A stretch of DNA of 64,000 bases from CALDTK01 sp045110575 (GCA_045110575.1 JBGCGF010000017.1:43141-107140), one strand, 5' to 3'; numbered from the stretch's first letter, positions 28,754 through 38,210 are shown. The notes: generated by a model not told the origin, from the sequence alone. Made by a program: numbers and translations.

Positions 28754-29281
28754 ATGACGAAATCCACTACGCTGTCTTTTACTGTTATTCTCGCCTTATT
28801 GCTGTTGACAATCGCAGCCTGCACTACTCGCCAGGTCGACCACATAGTGATTACACCTCAACTCACTCCACGCAAGCAGTTGATAGGAAACGGGGTAAGT
28901 ATGCTCGTCCCTTTCAACTATTCGAAATCCGAGATGCTCAATGGATTCCAGACCGCCAATAAAGAATCCTCCATCTCTGTCAGCACATCAACCGCCGATA
29001 TAGAAGAGATGAAAGCAAGTTATTCTGCAGAAAAGCTGAAAGAGCAACGTGCGGATCTGATCGAGCTGAGTACGATCGCTTATGGTGACAGTAGCGAAGG
29101 TTTTTTTGCTAAAACATACGAAGAGCAGACATCGTCATTCCAATATGTATTAGCAATTCAAAGGGAAGGTAAAACCTACCTCATGAAGGCCGAATGCCCT
29201 GATACGACGCACAATTCATATGATTACAAGATCCGTCAATCGTTACTTTCAGTGCACATCGGAGACGATCTTAAAGGCTAA
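28754..29281 (+). CDS. Small lipoprotein of unknown function
   Basis: The 175-residue protein has a strong lipoprotein signal (MTKSTTLSFTVILALLLLTIAAC|TTR). The mature part of about 150 residues is mixed alpha/beta: a conserved-looking N-terminal strand region (GNGVSMLVPFNYSKSEMLNGF), a charged helix (EEMKASYSAEKLKEQRADLIEL), then strands. The layout recalls small periplasmic lipoproteins of the PsbP/LpqN-like kind, but this is weak and I do not assign a family. It is a single gene, convergent with ftsZ. Confidence 0.72.
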   Translation: MTKSTTLSFTVILALLLLTIAACTTRQVDHIVITPQLTPRKQLIGNGVSMLVPFNYSKSEMLNGFQTANKESSISVSTSTADIEEMKASYSAEKLKEQRADLIELSTIAYGDSSEGFFAKTYEEQTSSFQYVLAIQREGKTYLMKAECPDTTHNSYDYKIRQSLLSVHIGDDLKG

Positions 29282-29368
29282 GGCACACAGGCGAAAGCCC
29301 AGTCCTGCAGTTTTCCCGAAAGGATGAGAACTAAACCACAGCCTCGTCGCGGACGCTAAAAACTGGAC

Positions 29369-29404
29369 AAAAAAATGGCCGCACTCCCCATGGGAGCCGG
29401 CCAT
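29369..29404 (-). terminator. Terminator at the end of the dcw cluster (after ftsZ)
   Basis: On the minus strand ATGGCCGGCTCCC pairs with GGGAGTGCGGCCAT with one small bulge, followed by seven T. It lies 50 bases after the ftsZ stop. Confidence 0.8.
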
Positions 29405-29455
29405 TCGATCGATGAAAATGAGAAACTAAATCTTAAAAACTCAGGACTATTGAGT

Positions 29456-30886
29456 TCAGTCTGCTTTGTCGTACAACCAAGGGCTTTCGCCACCTAGTCG
29501 TGGTTCTCCGTTCTGGTCAACAACAGTGCGTGATGGCTGCTGAGCAGGTGCATCATGCGGATTGTGCTGGTTGCGTTGACGACGGTGACGGAGGTATGCT
29601 GGTTCGCGCTCTAGACTAGCCAATCCGTTTGGATCGCTAGGTGGAACTGGCTCACCTTGGTTTTGGTTAAGTGGAGCGTATGGCTCAGAAACGTTCGAAC
29701 GAGGGTTCTGCTGCTGCGCACGGTACTCGTTCATTACATCTTCACGGTACTGAACAGACTTGTTGTACTGGTCAACACGTGGGTGAAGACTTTCGAACTG
29801 TACTTGATTCGGATCGTGTGGCTGCTGCGGGCGAGCTACTGGGCGCTGTGCCTGCTGAGGAACTTGCTTGAGGTCTACAACCTGCTTGCTTGAGCGAGTA
29901 TCACCAGAAATCGCTTGGATGGCTGAATCATGGAAACCTGTAGCAATAACGGTTACGCTAATGCCATCCTCGAGTGCCTCGTCGAAACAAGTACCCCAGA
30001 TAAGGTTAGCATCCATTCCTGCTTCTTCCTGTACGAATTGTGTGATCTGATCGATCTCGTCCATCGTTACATCACTTGCTCCTGAGCAAATGTTGAGGAG
30101 AATGTTCTGAGCACCGCTGATGTTGTTGTCCTCAAGAAGAGGAGAACTGAGTGCTTGGTCAACAGCAGATTGCGCGCGGCCTTCACCGTCAGCATAGCCG
30201 ATTCCCATAATAGCAACACCAGATCCGCGAAGAACTGTGTTGACATCCTCGAAATCAACGTTAACATAGCCTGGGCGGGTGATGATTTCTGCGATTCCTC
30301 GAGCTGCTGTAGAAAGCACGTTGTCTGCTTGCGCAAATGCTTCCTTCATTGGCATGTCAGCGTGAATGAGACGAAGCTTATCGTTGCTTACAACGACAAG
30401 TGCGTCTACGTGCTTCTTAAGCTCAACAAGTCCGTCGATACCGTTACGGATACGTGTACGGCCCTCGAAGGCAAATGGTAGTGTTACGATACCTACGGTA
30501 AGGATATCAAGGTCCTTCGCAGCTTTAGCTACGATCGGTGCAGCACCCGTTCCTGTTCCACCACCCATTCCGGCAGTAACAAAGAGCATCTGGCAATCAT
30601 CCGCTAGGAAATTCTGAATTTCTGCGATTGACTCTTCACCAGCGCTTCGGCCAACTTCTGGTTTAGAACCAGCACCGCGTCCGCGAGTGAGCTCTGGTCC
30701 AAGGTGAATCTTGGTTGGTACTGGGCTTAGCTCGAGTGCTTGCGCATCTGTGTTACAGATTGCGAAGTCAACTCCAACGATGTTTTGCTTAAACATATGA
30801 GTAACGGCATTAGAACCACCGCCCCCTACTCCGAGGACTTTTATGATGGTGCCGTTGTGCTTGCGACGTGCTAGATCAAAGATCAT
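29456..30886 (-). CDS. ftsZ: Cell division protein FtsZ
   Basis: The 476-residue tubulin-like GTPase builds the division ring. 'KVLGVGGGGSNAVTHM', the signature 'FVTAGMGGGTGTGAAP' and the T7 loop 'NVDFEDVNTVL' are present. After the ~320-residue core comes a long Gln/Pro-rich linker of about 120 residues. The usual C-terminal binding peptide shape (PAYLRHRRQR) is not at the very end; a further ~40 residues with 'GGESPWLYDKAD' follow. Last gene of the dcw cluster, 84 bases after ftsA. The leader is structured: an ACTCGA/TCGAGT hairpin at 30901-30916 and a nested stem at 30937-30991. Confidence 0.97.
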   Translation of the reverse strand: MIFDLARRKHNGTIIKVLGVGGGGSNAVTHMFKQNIVGVDFAICNTDAQALELSPVPTKIHLGPELTRGRGAGSKPEVGRSAGEESIAEIQNFLADDCQMLFVTAGMGGGTGTGAAPIVAKAAKDLDILTVGIVTLPFAFEGRTRIRNGIDGLVELKKHVDALVVVSNDKLRLIHADMPMKEAFAQADNVLSTAARGIAEIITRPGYVNVDFEDVNTVLRGSGVAIMGIGYADGEGRAQSAVDQALSSPLLEDNNISGAQNILLNICSGASDVTMDEIDQITQFVQEEAGMDANLIWGTCFDEALEDGISVTVIATGFHDSAIQAISGDTRSSKQVVDLKQVPQQAQRPVARPQQPHDPNQVQFESLHPRVDQYNKSVQYREDVMNEYRAQQQNPRSNVSEPYAPLNQNQGEPVPPSDPNGLASLEREPAYLRHRRQRNQHNPHDAPAQQPSRTVVDQNGEPRLGGESPWLYDKAD

Positions 30887-30936
30887 GGGATATATTTTGA
30901 ACTCGATAAATCGAGTGTAGAGTAAAAGAAGTACTG

Positions 30937-30991
30937 GAAGATCCAGTGAGGGATTAAGTCTGCTTTAATCCTAAAGCATGTCTGGATCTTC
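30937..30991 (-). promoter_or_regulatory. Nested stem-loop at the ftsA-ftsZ junction
   Basis: Outer arms GAAGATCCAG (30937-30946) and CTGGATCTTC (30982-30991) are perfect complements. Inside them GGATTAA (30951-30957) pairs with TTAATCC (30965-30971). One outer arm is the last codons of ftsA. No T run follows, so it is not a classic terminator; RNA processing or translation control are possible. Confidence 0.55.
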
Positions 30992-32383
30992 ATCGGCATC
31001 AAACCAAGTCTTGAGGCTACTCACGACTTTTGTTTGAGCTTTTGAAAACCATGTGCTGCTGGCCTCATTCGCTGAGTGCACTTCTCCATCGTTCGTAACA
31101 GTAGAGGTAGATGCTTTCTCAAGTGCGTTTTTGCCACCATTCAGGTTATCCTGACTCTTATCCTCTGATTCGCCGCTTAACTCTTCAGCTAAGTTTGGGT
31201 TGACAGAAACCCGATCTGCGCGATCAATACCACCTATCAATAGGCCGATTGAAGTTGCGAAAATGGGACTGCTCAATTCAGAATCATATCCTTGAGCGAG
31301 GTGCTCAACAGGAAGACCGATGCGCGTTGGAATTCCAGTAAAGAATTCTGTAAGCTTATCGATGTTCTTTAGCAAACTGCCTCCACCTGTCAGCACGATA
31401 CCACCTTGAAGACGGTCACGTACGTTAGATAGACTGATTTGGAAATCGATATAGCGCAAGATTTCCTCCATACGCACTTCAATTACCTCAGCCAAGTGGC
31501 CTTCGCTAATCTCAGTGTGCTGCTGTCCACGACGATTTGCAATTCTGATGTATCGGTTGGTTGCTGCCTCGCTAGCGAGTGCGTTACCAAACTTGGTTTT
31601 CAAATCCTCCGCATCAGCTGGAGTGATTTGGAATACCTGACGAACGTCACTTGTAATTACATCACCTCCAAAAGGAAGTACGCAAGTGTGACTGATCACA
31701 CCATCTGCGAAAATGGTAATGTCCGTAGTTCCGCCACCGATGTCAACAAGAACAACGCCTTCACGACGATCCGCTTCTGTCAGCACTGATGCTGAAGATG
31801 CTATCGGCTCTAGTGTGAGACCGGTAACCTTAAGGTTAGCCTTCTCAACACATCGCATGATGTTTTTTGATGCTAGTTTTTGGCAGGTGATGATGTGAAA
31901 ATTCGCACCTAGGCGCGTTCCACACATACCGATTGGCTCAGTGATACCCCACTCATCATCTACAGCAAAATCCTGCGGAATGATGTGAAGGATTTCCTCC
32001 CCTGGTTTTAGCGGAAGCTTACGCATTGAGGTAATCAACTCGTCAATGTCGAGCTGAGTAATCTCTGCGATATCATCTTCACGGGTAATCATACCGTGGT
32101 TCTGACGGCTAGCGATATGCTGGCCTGCAATACCTACACTTACACGGTCAATAGACTGTCCAATTTGACGCTCTGCTTTTTGCACAGCCTCTTGTATAGC
32201 CTTAACTGTTTTGTCAATGTTAGTAACAACGCCACGTTGAACACCGTCACCAGCGACACGCCCGAAGCCTAATATTTCTACTTGTTGTAGGTCGTTGCGA
32301 CGACCTACAATTGCACAAACTTTTGTGGTCCCGATATCGAGGGCGACCATAAAGTCAGTTTTTTCAGATTCTTCCCATTTCAT
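30971..32383 (-). CDS. ftsA: Cell division protein FtsA
   Basis: The 470-residue actin-like ATPase tethers FtsZ to the membrane. 'FMVALDIGTTKVCAIVG' (phosphate 1), 'VVLVDIGGGTTDITIFADG' (phosphate 2) and 'GGIVLTGGGSLLKNI' (adenosine site) are clear, with the FtsA-specific 1C domain between about 85 and 165. A ~60-residue low-complexity stretch precedes the C-terminal amphipathic helix region (STWFSKAQTKVVSSLKTWFDAD), the membrane-targeting sequence. It follows ftsQ with a 42-base gap holding an AAACACTTAA leader. Confidence 0.96.
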   Translation of the reverse strand: MKWEESEKTDFMVALDIGTTKVCAIVGRRNDLQQVEILGFGRVAGDGVQRGVVTNIDKTVKAIQEAVQKAERQIGQSIDRVSVGIAGQHIASRQNHGMITREDDIAEITQLDIDELITSMRKLPLKPGEEILHIIPQDFAVDDEWGITEPIGMCGTRLGANFHIITCQKLASKNIMRCVEKANLKVTGLTLEPIASSASVLTEADRREGVVLVDIGGGTTDITIFADGVISHTCVLPFGGDVITSDVRQVFQITPADAEDLKTKFGNALASEAATNRYIRIANRRGQQHTEISEGHLAEVIEVRMEEILRYIDFQISLSNVRDRLQGGIVLTGGGSLLKNIDKLTEFFTGIPTRIGLPVEHLAQGYDSELSSPIFATSIGLLIGGIDRADRVSVNPNLAEELSGESEDKSQDNLNGGKNALEKASTSTVTNDGEVHSANEASSTWFSKAQTKVVSSLKTWFDADEDPDML

Positions 32384-32425
32384 CGTTAAGTGTTTAATAG
32401 TCCTGTTTCAGTTTCTCAAAAAATC

Positions 32426-33238
32426 TTACGCTCGATTTGAACGTTTCTCATTAGCTGTTCCAATCACTTGATTATCGTAGCGCAAGTCCACGTTCTCATA
32501 AGCATCCCATCCCTTTTCAGGAAGGACGCCCTGGATATAAGCCTTAAGCTTGTGAAGCTTATCGTCTAGCTCATCCAAGCCACCAAGTGTAATGTCTGCT
32601 GATCCCATTTTCGGAACCAACACATACTCTCCTCTACGGAAATCTATTTGCTCTATAAGTGCAGATAGCAACACATCTTCATCTATAGCTTTCGCCAAAA
32701 CGAAAACCTCTAAAGTAAGCGAATCTGATATTGCCTCTTTGAATGACGGTACGTCTCCTGTAAGCACAGGAACCCTAGCGAAATCGTGCTTACTCAGTGG
32801 TAGCACCTCTCCATTAGGTCCGAGGTAATAGTCATTACCCGTACGATGATGAACTCTTAAAATCGGCTGACACTGAATGATACTGACATTCAACTTGCCG
32901 TCGAATCCAGTATAAATATCTGCGTTCGCAACAAACGGGTCCTCGAGTAAGAATTCTTCTAATCGAGATAATTCTAGTTTATCAATCGACTGGCCAATAA
33001 GTGCGCCATGTGGTCCAGCGTCTAAGCGTTTTTGAATATCAGAACCCTCAATAAGGAAATTACCAGTAGGAGTCGGTTGGATATCTACTACAACATCAAC
33101 TACGCGATTGCCGAGGCGGGTAAATCCCGCATATCCTGCAAAGGTAAATGCTGCTACCAGAGCGCCAACAAAAAAGCTGCGCCACAGCCTGGTAGACTGT
33201 AGTGATTGTTTCATAGTGTTTCGTAGTTCCTCAGACAA
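32426..33238 (-). CDS. ftsQ: Cell division protein FtsQ
   Basis: The 270-residue bitopic inner-membrane protein has one transmembrane helix (about 16-38, LWRSFFVGALVAAFTFAGYAGF). A POTRA-like domain ('GNFLIEGSDIQKRLDAG...GQSIDKLELSRLEEFLLEDPFVANADIYTGFDGKLNVSIIQCQPILRVH') and a FtsQ beta-domain follow. FtsQ links FtsL and the septal synthase to the divisome. Position between murC and ftsA is the standard one, and it abuts murC without a gap. One exact copy of the dispersed word encodes VLAKA inside the beta-domain. Confidence 0.92.
   Translation of the reverse strand: MSEELRNTMKQSLQSTRLWRSFFVGALVAAFTFAGYAGFTRLGNRVVDVVVDIQPTPTGNFLIEGSDIQKRLDAGPHGALIGQSIDKLELSRLEEFLLEDPFVANADIYTGFDGKLNVSIIQCQPILRVHHRTGNDYYLGPNGEVLPLSKHDFARVPVLTGDVPSFKEAISDSLTLEVFVLAKAIDEDVLLSALIEQIDFRRGEYVLVPKMGSADITLGGLDELDDKLHKLKAYIQGVLPEKGWDAYENVDLRYDNQVIGTANEKRSNRA
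32687..32701 (-). repeat. Dispersed word, exact copy
   Basis: Exact 15-base copy in ftsQ, read as VLAKA. Confidence 0.8.
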
Positions 33239-34597
33239 TCAATCGGTCGAAACCAGAGATCTTGCCAATCCGTCAATATCACCAGCTCCCATAAAAAGTA
33301 AGACGTCGCCGTCTAAGACTTTCAAAAGAGCTGCTGCTTCCGAACTGGCGACAAGGTACTTTTTATCAACAGAAATATTAGAAAAAATCGTCATTGATGA
33401 AATGCCCTCAATTGGACGCTCTCTCGCCGGGTATAAGTCCAAAAGCACAACCTCCCTTAATTCATTGAGTGCACGCGCAAAATCGTCAGCAAAATCACGT
33501 GTTCTACTAAAGAGGTGAGGTTGAAAAATACCTATAACTCGGTAGCCCGCAAAAAGCTCTTTTGCGGCCTGAATGCTTGCTGCAACCTCCGTAGGATGAT
33601 GCGCATAGTCGCTGATCGCAATGGCTCGACCAACATTCCCCAACCGCTCAAAACGTCGAGCCACTCCTAAAAAGCCACCTAATTTCTTAAGGGCTTCCTC
33701 TAAAGAAGCTCCCGTCGCACAAACTCCAGCAAGCGCAGCAACCGCATTTTCGACATTATGCTGTCCTGCCATCAATAACCTAACTCCTTCAAAAACACCG
33801 TGAGGACAGTTCAATGTGAACTCAAAAGCACCGTCTACAACCGAAATATTATTCGCATTCCACTCTGCTTCCGGCATGTTGCATCCGTATGTAACCACAG
33901 ATACATTGGTCAAACTGCTAGATAATTTCTGCGCAATTTCTGGTTTCGTAATCACGATTCCATCTTTCCCTTTCATCTTCCCTATAAAATCACGGAAGGA
34001 TTGTTCAAAGGCACTTTCTTCTCCATAGATGTCCAAGTGATCAGGTTCGATGTAGCTGATAATTGCCACATCGGGTTCTAGACTCAGAAAACTACGGTCA
34101 TACTCATCAGCCTCAACGACCAACCAATCTCCTCGGCCTGGCAAGTAGTTCGTCTTATAATTGGTGCTAATCCCACCCAAAAATGCGACAGCATCTGTTT
34201 CCAGTTCTCGCATCAAATAGGCAGCCATTGCACTCATGGTCGTCTTCCCATGCGTACCCGCAACCGCCAAGGTTTTGTGACGCATCGAGATCAATCCAAG
34301 TGCTTGAGCACGTTTCACCAACCGAACCGGACTTAGATCCAATTCGATGAGCTCTCCAAAATCCTTTGGAACCGCTGGCGTGTAAATCGCAAGATCAACA
34401 TCAGCAGGTATGTCATCAGGGCGATCTTCATAGTGGACATCCATACCCTCAGCAATCAGCGCCTTGGTCAACTCACTCTCACGTAAGTCATAGCCGCTCA
34501 CTTTTACTCCACGCTCGTTGTAATAGCGAGCGAGCGCACTCATGCCGATGCCTCCGATTCCGACGAAGTATACGTGCTTAGGATTTGCGACTGACAT
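33239..34597 (-). CDS. murC: UDP-N-acetylmuramate-L-alanine ligase
   Basis: The 452-residue cytoplasmic ligase adds L-Ala to UDP-MurNAc using ATP. The N-terminal nucleotide-binding motif 'HVYFVGIGGIGMSALARYY', the P-loop 'VAGTHGKTTMSAM', and the central-domain 'VVEADEYDRSFL' and 'YAHHPTEV' motifs are typical of MurC. ATG 34597 gives the family's usual start; the extra frame upstream lies inside murG. It overlaps murG by 20 bases and abuts ftsQ, so all three are translated from one message. Confidence 0.95.
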   Translation of the reverse strand: MSVANPKHVYFVGIGGIGMSALARYYNERGVKVSGYDLRESELTKALIAEGMDVHYEDRPDDIPADVDLAIYTPAVPKDFGELIELDLSPVRLVKRAQALGLISMRHKTLAVAGTHGKTTMSAMAAYLMRELETDAVAFLGGISTNYKTNYLPGRGDWLVVEADEYDRSFLSLEPDVAIISYIEPDHLDIYGEESAFEQSFRDFIGKMKGKDGIVITKPEIAQKLSSSLTNVSVVTYGCNMPEAEWNANNISVVDGAFEFTLNCPHGVFEGVRLLMAGQHNVENAVAALAGVCATGASLEEALKKLGGFLGVARRFERLGNVGRAIAISDYAHHPTEVAASIQAAKELFAGYRVIGIFQPHLFSRTRDFADDFARALNELREVVLLDLYPARERPIEGISSMTIFSNISVDKKYLVASSEAAALLKVLDGDVLLFMGAGDIDGLARSLVSTD

Positions 34598-35690
34598 AAT
34601 CAAGAATGTATTTTGCGATGTGTTGTGCTGCATCAGGCTTAGCTGAATCAACAGCAGCCTTTGACATACGCGCGAGCGCATTCGGATCTCCGAGTAATTG
34701 CGAAAGCGTAGCGGTCAGTTTTTCTACTTGCTGGTTATCTGGAATCAGGACAGCAGCTCCGGTACGTTCCACTGCTTTTGCATTTGCGGTCTGATGATCA
34801 CCAGAAACATTCGGACTCGGAATAAGCAAGCTTGGCTTTCCAAGCAGTTGTAATTCTGAGATAGACAGGGCACCAGCTCGACATGCTACCAAGTCAGCGG
34901 CAGCATAGGCGAGGTCCATCCGCTCCAAATAGGGAACGCATTTCACATTGGGTAGCTGTGCGGTTTCGCTTTCGCTAAAACGAGAGAAGTACCCCTCACC
35001 CGTTTGCCAAATCACCTGGAGTTCTTGATGCGTCTTCCAGAAGGAATGCATCTCTACAAATGCTTCGTTCATCTTTCTTGCACCGAGGCTTCCGCCAAAA
35101 CTCAACAACGTTGGCTTGTTCGGATCGAGACCAAAATGAACGCGCCCGACGACTTTATCCGTTAAATTATCTGCTATCAATGAGCTACGAAGCGGATTGC
35201 CGGAGTGTACTGTTTTAGCGGAAGCGAAATAAGTAATCGCCTCCGGATATGCCACAAAAACTGCTTTCGCAATCCGACCAAGTAAACGATTGGTCACCCC
35301 AGCAAGTGCATTCTGCTCTTGGAGGAATACGGATACCCCTGCAATAGATGCTGCAGCCAAGGCTGGACCGCTTGCATAACCTCCCGTTCCAATGGCGACA
35401 TCTGGAGCGAACTCCTTGACCGTCCGTCTCGCTTTACCAAGACTACGCAATAGCTTAAAAGGGAAAGAGAAATTGCGGACATCTAGACTTCGATGAAAAC
35501 CTGCAACAGGCAAACCAACGATCTTATACCCAGCCGCAGGAATACGGCGCATCTCCATCTTCCCTTCGGCACCGACAAAGAGAAACTCCGTATCGGGTGC
35601 TAATTCTTTGATCGCCGCAGCGATCGCTAAGGCCGGATAGATATGTCCACCGGTACCTCCTCCTGAGAGTAAAACGCGAAGTGCAGCCAT
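34578..35690 (-). CDS. murG: Undecaprenyl-PP-MurNAc-pentapeptide GlcNAc transferase
   Basis: The 370-residue GT-B glycosyltransferase makes lipid II from lipid I on the inner face of the membrane. Signatures are 'LLSGGGTGGHIYPALAIA' at the start, 'GTGGYASGPALAAASIAGVSVFLQEQNALAGVTNRLL', 'LSFGGSLGARKMNE' and the donor-binding 'CRAGALSISELQLLGKPSLLIPSP'. The start and length match the family. It sits between ftsW (13 bases upstream) and murC. The SFGGSLG codons hold a copy of the dispersed word that the protein motif may explain by itself. Confidence 0.96.
   Translation of the reverse strand: MAALRVLLSGGGTGGHIYPALAIAAAIKELAPDTEFLFVGAEGKMEMRRIPAAGYKIVGLPVAGFHRSLDVRNFSFPFKLLRSLGKARRTVKEFAPDVAIGTGGYASGPALAAASIAGVSVFLQEQNALAGVTNRLLGRIAKAVFVAYPEAITYFASAKTVHSGNPLRSSLIADNLTDKVVGRVHFGLDPNKPTLLSFGGSLGARKMNEAFVEMHSFWKTHQELQVIWQTGEGYFSRFSESETAQLPNVKCVPYLERMDLAYAAADLVACRAGALSISELQLLGKPSLLIPSPNVSGDHQTANAKAVERTGAAVLIPDNQQVEKLTATLSQLLGDPNALARMSKAAVDSAKPDAAQHIAKYILDYVSRKS
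35087..35101 (-). repeat. Dispersed word, core match
   Basis: In murG at the conserved SFGGSLG; the protein motif may account for it. Confidence 0.5.
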
Positions 35691-35703
35691 GTTTTTAAAA
35701 CGC

Positions 35704-36867
35704 TTAAACGGCTTGTGTTCGTACCGTCTTGGTACGCTTCAGTTTGCCTTTCTGCTCCACTACTCTACTTACGCTCAGAATGATTCCGAAAGCAATACAG
35801 GAGAAAACAAGTGAAGTACCACCACGTGATATTATCGGGAGCGTAAGTCCTGTCACTGGGAAGATATTGACAGCAACTGCAATGTTGGCCAAGGCCTGCA
35901 TCACGATCAACAAACTGAGCCCGATGGCCATAATAGCACCGAAAAGCTTCGTTGACTTCGTCAGCAATCGGCAACTTCTAATGAACAACCAGAGGTAAAG
36001 TCCGATCACAACAAAAGAGCCGACAAGACCATATTCCTCTACAATTACCGGATAGATGAAGTCGGCATGACTCGTCGGAATGAAGCTCCGTTGAACACTC
36101 ATACCTGCACCTTCACCAAAGATTCCACCAGTTGCGATTGCAATCTTTGAGCGCACCACCTGATCAGCATCTGACCCATTGTAAAATGTGGTGAGTCGAG
36201 ATACCCATGTATCCAGTCGAACGTAATCTGGAGCTATTGTTCCGACTACAATTAGAAATGCAAACATGACTAGACCAGCTAAGAAGAAGTAACCGATGTA
36301 CTTCATTGGAAGTCGCCCGATAAATAGCATAACGACACAGGTTGCGAACAACATCATCGCAGTCGAAAGGTCCGACGGTGCAATTAGACCACACACGATT
36401 ATCACTGGCCAGATAAGCGGCCCCATCAATCCTTTACCCTCTTGCATTCGATCTTGATATGCACTGATCGCCCGAGCGAGATATACAATCAAACCAATCT
36501 TGGCAAAGTCAGAAGTTTGAAACCTGAAGCTCGTAAAAGGCAACTGAAGCCAACGACGTGCGTCACTCAATTCAACCCCATAAAAGAAGGTATAGATGAG
36601 CATCACAATACTACCTCCGAGTAACCAAGGGGCCAACGATTTGAATCGATAGTGTGGTGTGCGATAGGCGCCATAGGCAAGTGCCACGCCTAGCAAGACA
36701 TGAATCGCATGCTTTGCAAGTGTGATTTCATATCGACCTCCATCCATACGAACAGATAGACTCGCGCTAGCAGAATAAACGGCTAGCATGGAGAATATGA
36801 TCAGGACGAAGAAGATAAACCAGATCGTGGTATCGCCACGCAATGAGCGTAGTGGGGAAGCATTCAT
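35704..36867 (-). CDS. ftsW: Septal peptidoglycan glycosyltransferase FtsW
   Basis: The 387-residue SEDS protein has about ten membrane helices. Conserved SEDS features are 'RWLQLPFTSFRFQTSDFAKIGLIVYLA' and, near the end, 'NIFPVTGLTLPIISRGGTSLVFSCIAFGIILSVSR'. It polymerises lipid II at the septum together with the transpeptidase FtsI, encoded in the same cluster. Its start overlaps the end of murD by 4 bases (ATGA type), suggesting coupled translation. Confidence 0.95.
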   Translation of the reverse strand: MNASPLRSLRGDTTIWFIFFVLIIFSMLAVYSASASLSVRMDGGRYEITLAKHAIHVLLGVALAYGAYRTPHYRFKSLAPWLLGGSIVMLIYTFFYGVELSDARRWLQLPFTSFRFQTSDFAKIGLIVYLARAISAYQDRMQEGKGLMGPLIWPVIIVCGLIAPSDLSTAMMLFATCVVMLFIGRLPMKYIGYFFLAGLVMFAFLIVVGTIAPDYVRLDTWVSRLTTFYNGSDADQVVRSKIAIATGGIFGEGAGMSVQRSFIPTSHADFIYPVIVEEYGLVGSFVVIGLYLWLFIRSCRLLTKSTKLFGAIMAIGLSLLIVMQALANIAVAVNIFPVTGLTLPIISRGGTSLVFSCIAFGIILSVSRVVEQKGKLKRTKTVRTQAV

Positions 36868-38210
36868 GGTGTGTAGTCTAGTGTTTCTCGAAATCCGGGT
36901 AGTGCTTTAACCGCTGCCCGGAACTGGTTTCCGCGGTCGATATAATTCTTAAATAAATCAAAGCTCGCACAGGCAGGCGAAAGCAAAACTACATAACCAG
37001 CTTTAGCTGATGCATGCGCTGATTCAATTGCCTGATTTAAGCTAGAAGTATCGTGGTATGCTTCTCCAAAAGAGGAGAAAGCAGCCTTTATTTTTTGATT
37101 ATCAAGCCCGATTGCAATCACGGATTTGACGTTCTCTTTTACGAGTTCCTGCAGCGTGTCGTACTCATTTCCTTTGTCCACTCCACCGACAATCCAAACG
37201 ATTGGTTTTGCGAACGAACGAAGTGCTTTGTCGACAGCGTCCAAATTTGTGGCTTTGGAATCATTGACGTACTCCACGCCATTTACGAAACCAATTCGCT
37301 CAAGTCGGTGCGGTGCGTTTTGGAAGGAGATAAGTGCTTTCGCCAAAACCTCTTGCGACACTCCAGCTAGTTCAGCAGCTGTTAGTGCAAAGCTTGCATT
37401 TGCTGCATTATGCGGACCTGCAAGAGAAGATCCCGAGAGATCATAACTACGATTTGGTGTGACCGCTACCCCACTTTCGTAAGCACTAGGCATGTCTATT
37501 TGGGACACAGAGAAGTCAACATGACCGTCCAATTTTAACGCATGCTCTAACGATACGCTATCACCAGCCTGCAACCAGGTTGCGCCAACAAGTTGCGTCT
37601 TGCGCAATTTGTATTTCGCCCAGGCATATGCATCAAATTTATTATCGTATCGATCTAAATGATCTGGCGAAAGATTGAGCACCATTCCAATATCAACATT
37701 GAATTTTTCAATGTCTTCAAGCTGATATGAACTCAGCTCAAGTACATACCATTCTGCATCCGGTTGATCAAGAAGAAGGCGCGCATAACTTACTCCTACA
37801 TTCCCGCCAACGGCAACCTTGACACCTGCTAATGCCAGTAGATGTCCGAGTAAAAGTGTAGTCGTGGTTTTTCCGTTACTGCCGGTAATACCTATAATTT
37901 TTCCGCGTCGAAAAGGAGCACAAAACTCCATCTCCCCCATAACAGGAATGCCCCTTGTTTTGGCGGAAGCTAAAAGCGGAACACCCCAAGGAATACCTGG
38001 GCTCTTTACGATTAAATCAACACCATAAAGAACCTCAGCTCCATGACCTCCTTGCTCATAAGAGATGTGATGCGCATTGAGTTCTTCAATCGCAACTTCA
38101 GACAACATCCCCGCATCGCTCACGAATACCGTATAGCCACGAGCCTTAGCCAGAAGCGCAACGCCTCGACCACTCTCACCTCCACCCAATATAAGCAAAC
38201 GCTTTGACAT
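36864..38210 (-). CDS. murD: UDP-N-acetylmuramoyl-L-alanine-D-glutamate ligase
   Basis: The 448-residue cytoplasmic ligase adds D-Glu to UDP-MurNAc-L-Ala. It shows an N-terminal Rossmann start (LLILGGGESGRGVALLAK), the P-loop 'IIGITGSNGKTTTTLLLGH', and 'LNLSPDHLDRY' and 'YVNDSKATNLDA', all MurD signatures. The start shares one base with the stop of mraY, and the end overlaps ftsW by 4 bases. Two copies of the dispersed word fall in this gene in opposite orientation (37335, VLAKA; 37957, ASAKT). Confidence 0.96.
   Translation of the reverse strand: MSKRLLILGGGESGRGVALLAKARGYTVFVSDAGMLSEVAIEELNAHHISYEQGGHGAEVLYGVDLIVKSPGIPWGVPLLASAKTRGIPVMGEMEFCAPFRRGKIIGITGSNGKTTTTLLLGHLLALAGVKVAVGGNVGVSYARLLLDQPDAEWYVLELSSYQLEDIEKFNVDIGMVLNLSPDHLDRYDNKFDAYAWAKYKLRKTQLVGATWLQAGDSVSLEHALKLDGHVDFSVSQIDMPSAYESGVAVTPNRSYDLSGSSLAGPHNAANASFALTAAELAGVSQEVLAKALISFQNAPHRLERIGFVNGVEYVNDSKATNLDAVDKALRSFAKPIVWIVGGVDKGNEYDTLQELVKENVKSVIAIGLDNQKIKAAFSSFGEAYHDTSSLNQAIESAHASAKAGYVVLLSPACASFDLFKNYIDRGNQFRAAVKALPGFRETLDYTP
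37335..37349 (-). repeat. Dispersed word, 14 of 15
   Basis: In murD, read as VLAKA. Confidence 0.75.
37957..37971 (+). repeat. Dispersed word, variant G at position 10
   Basis: Second copy in murD, opposite orientation, read as ASAKT. Confidence 0.75.
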
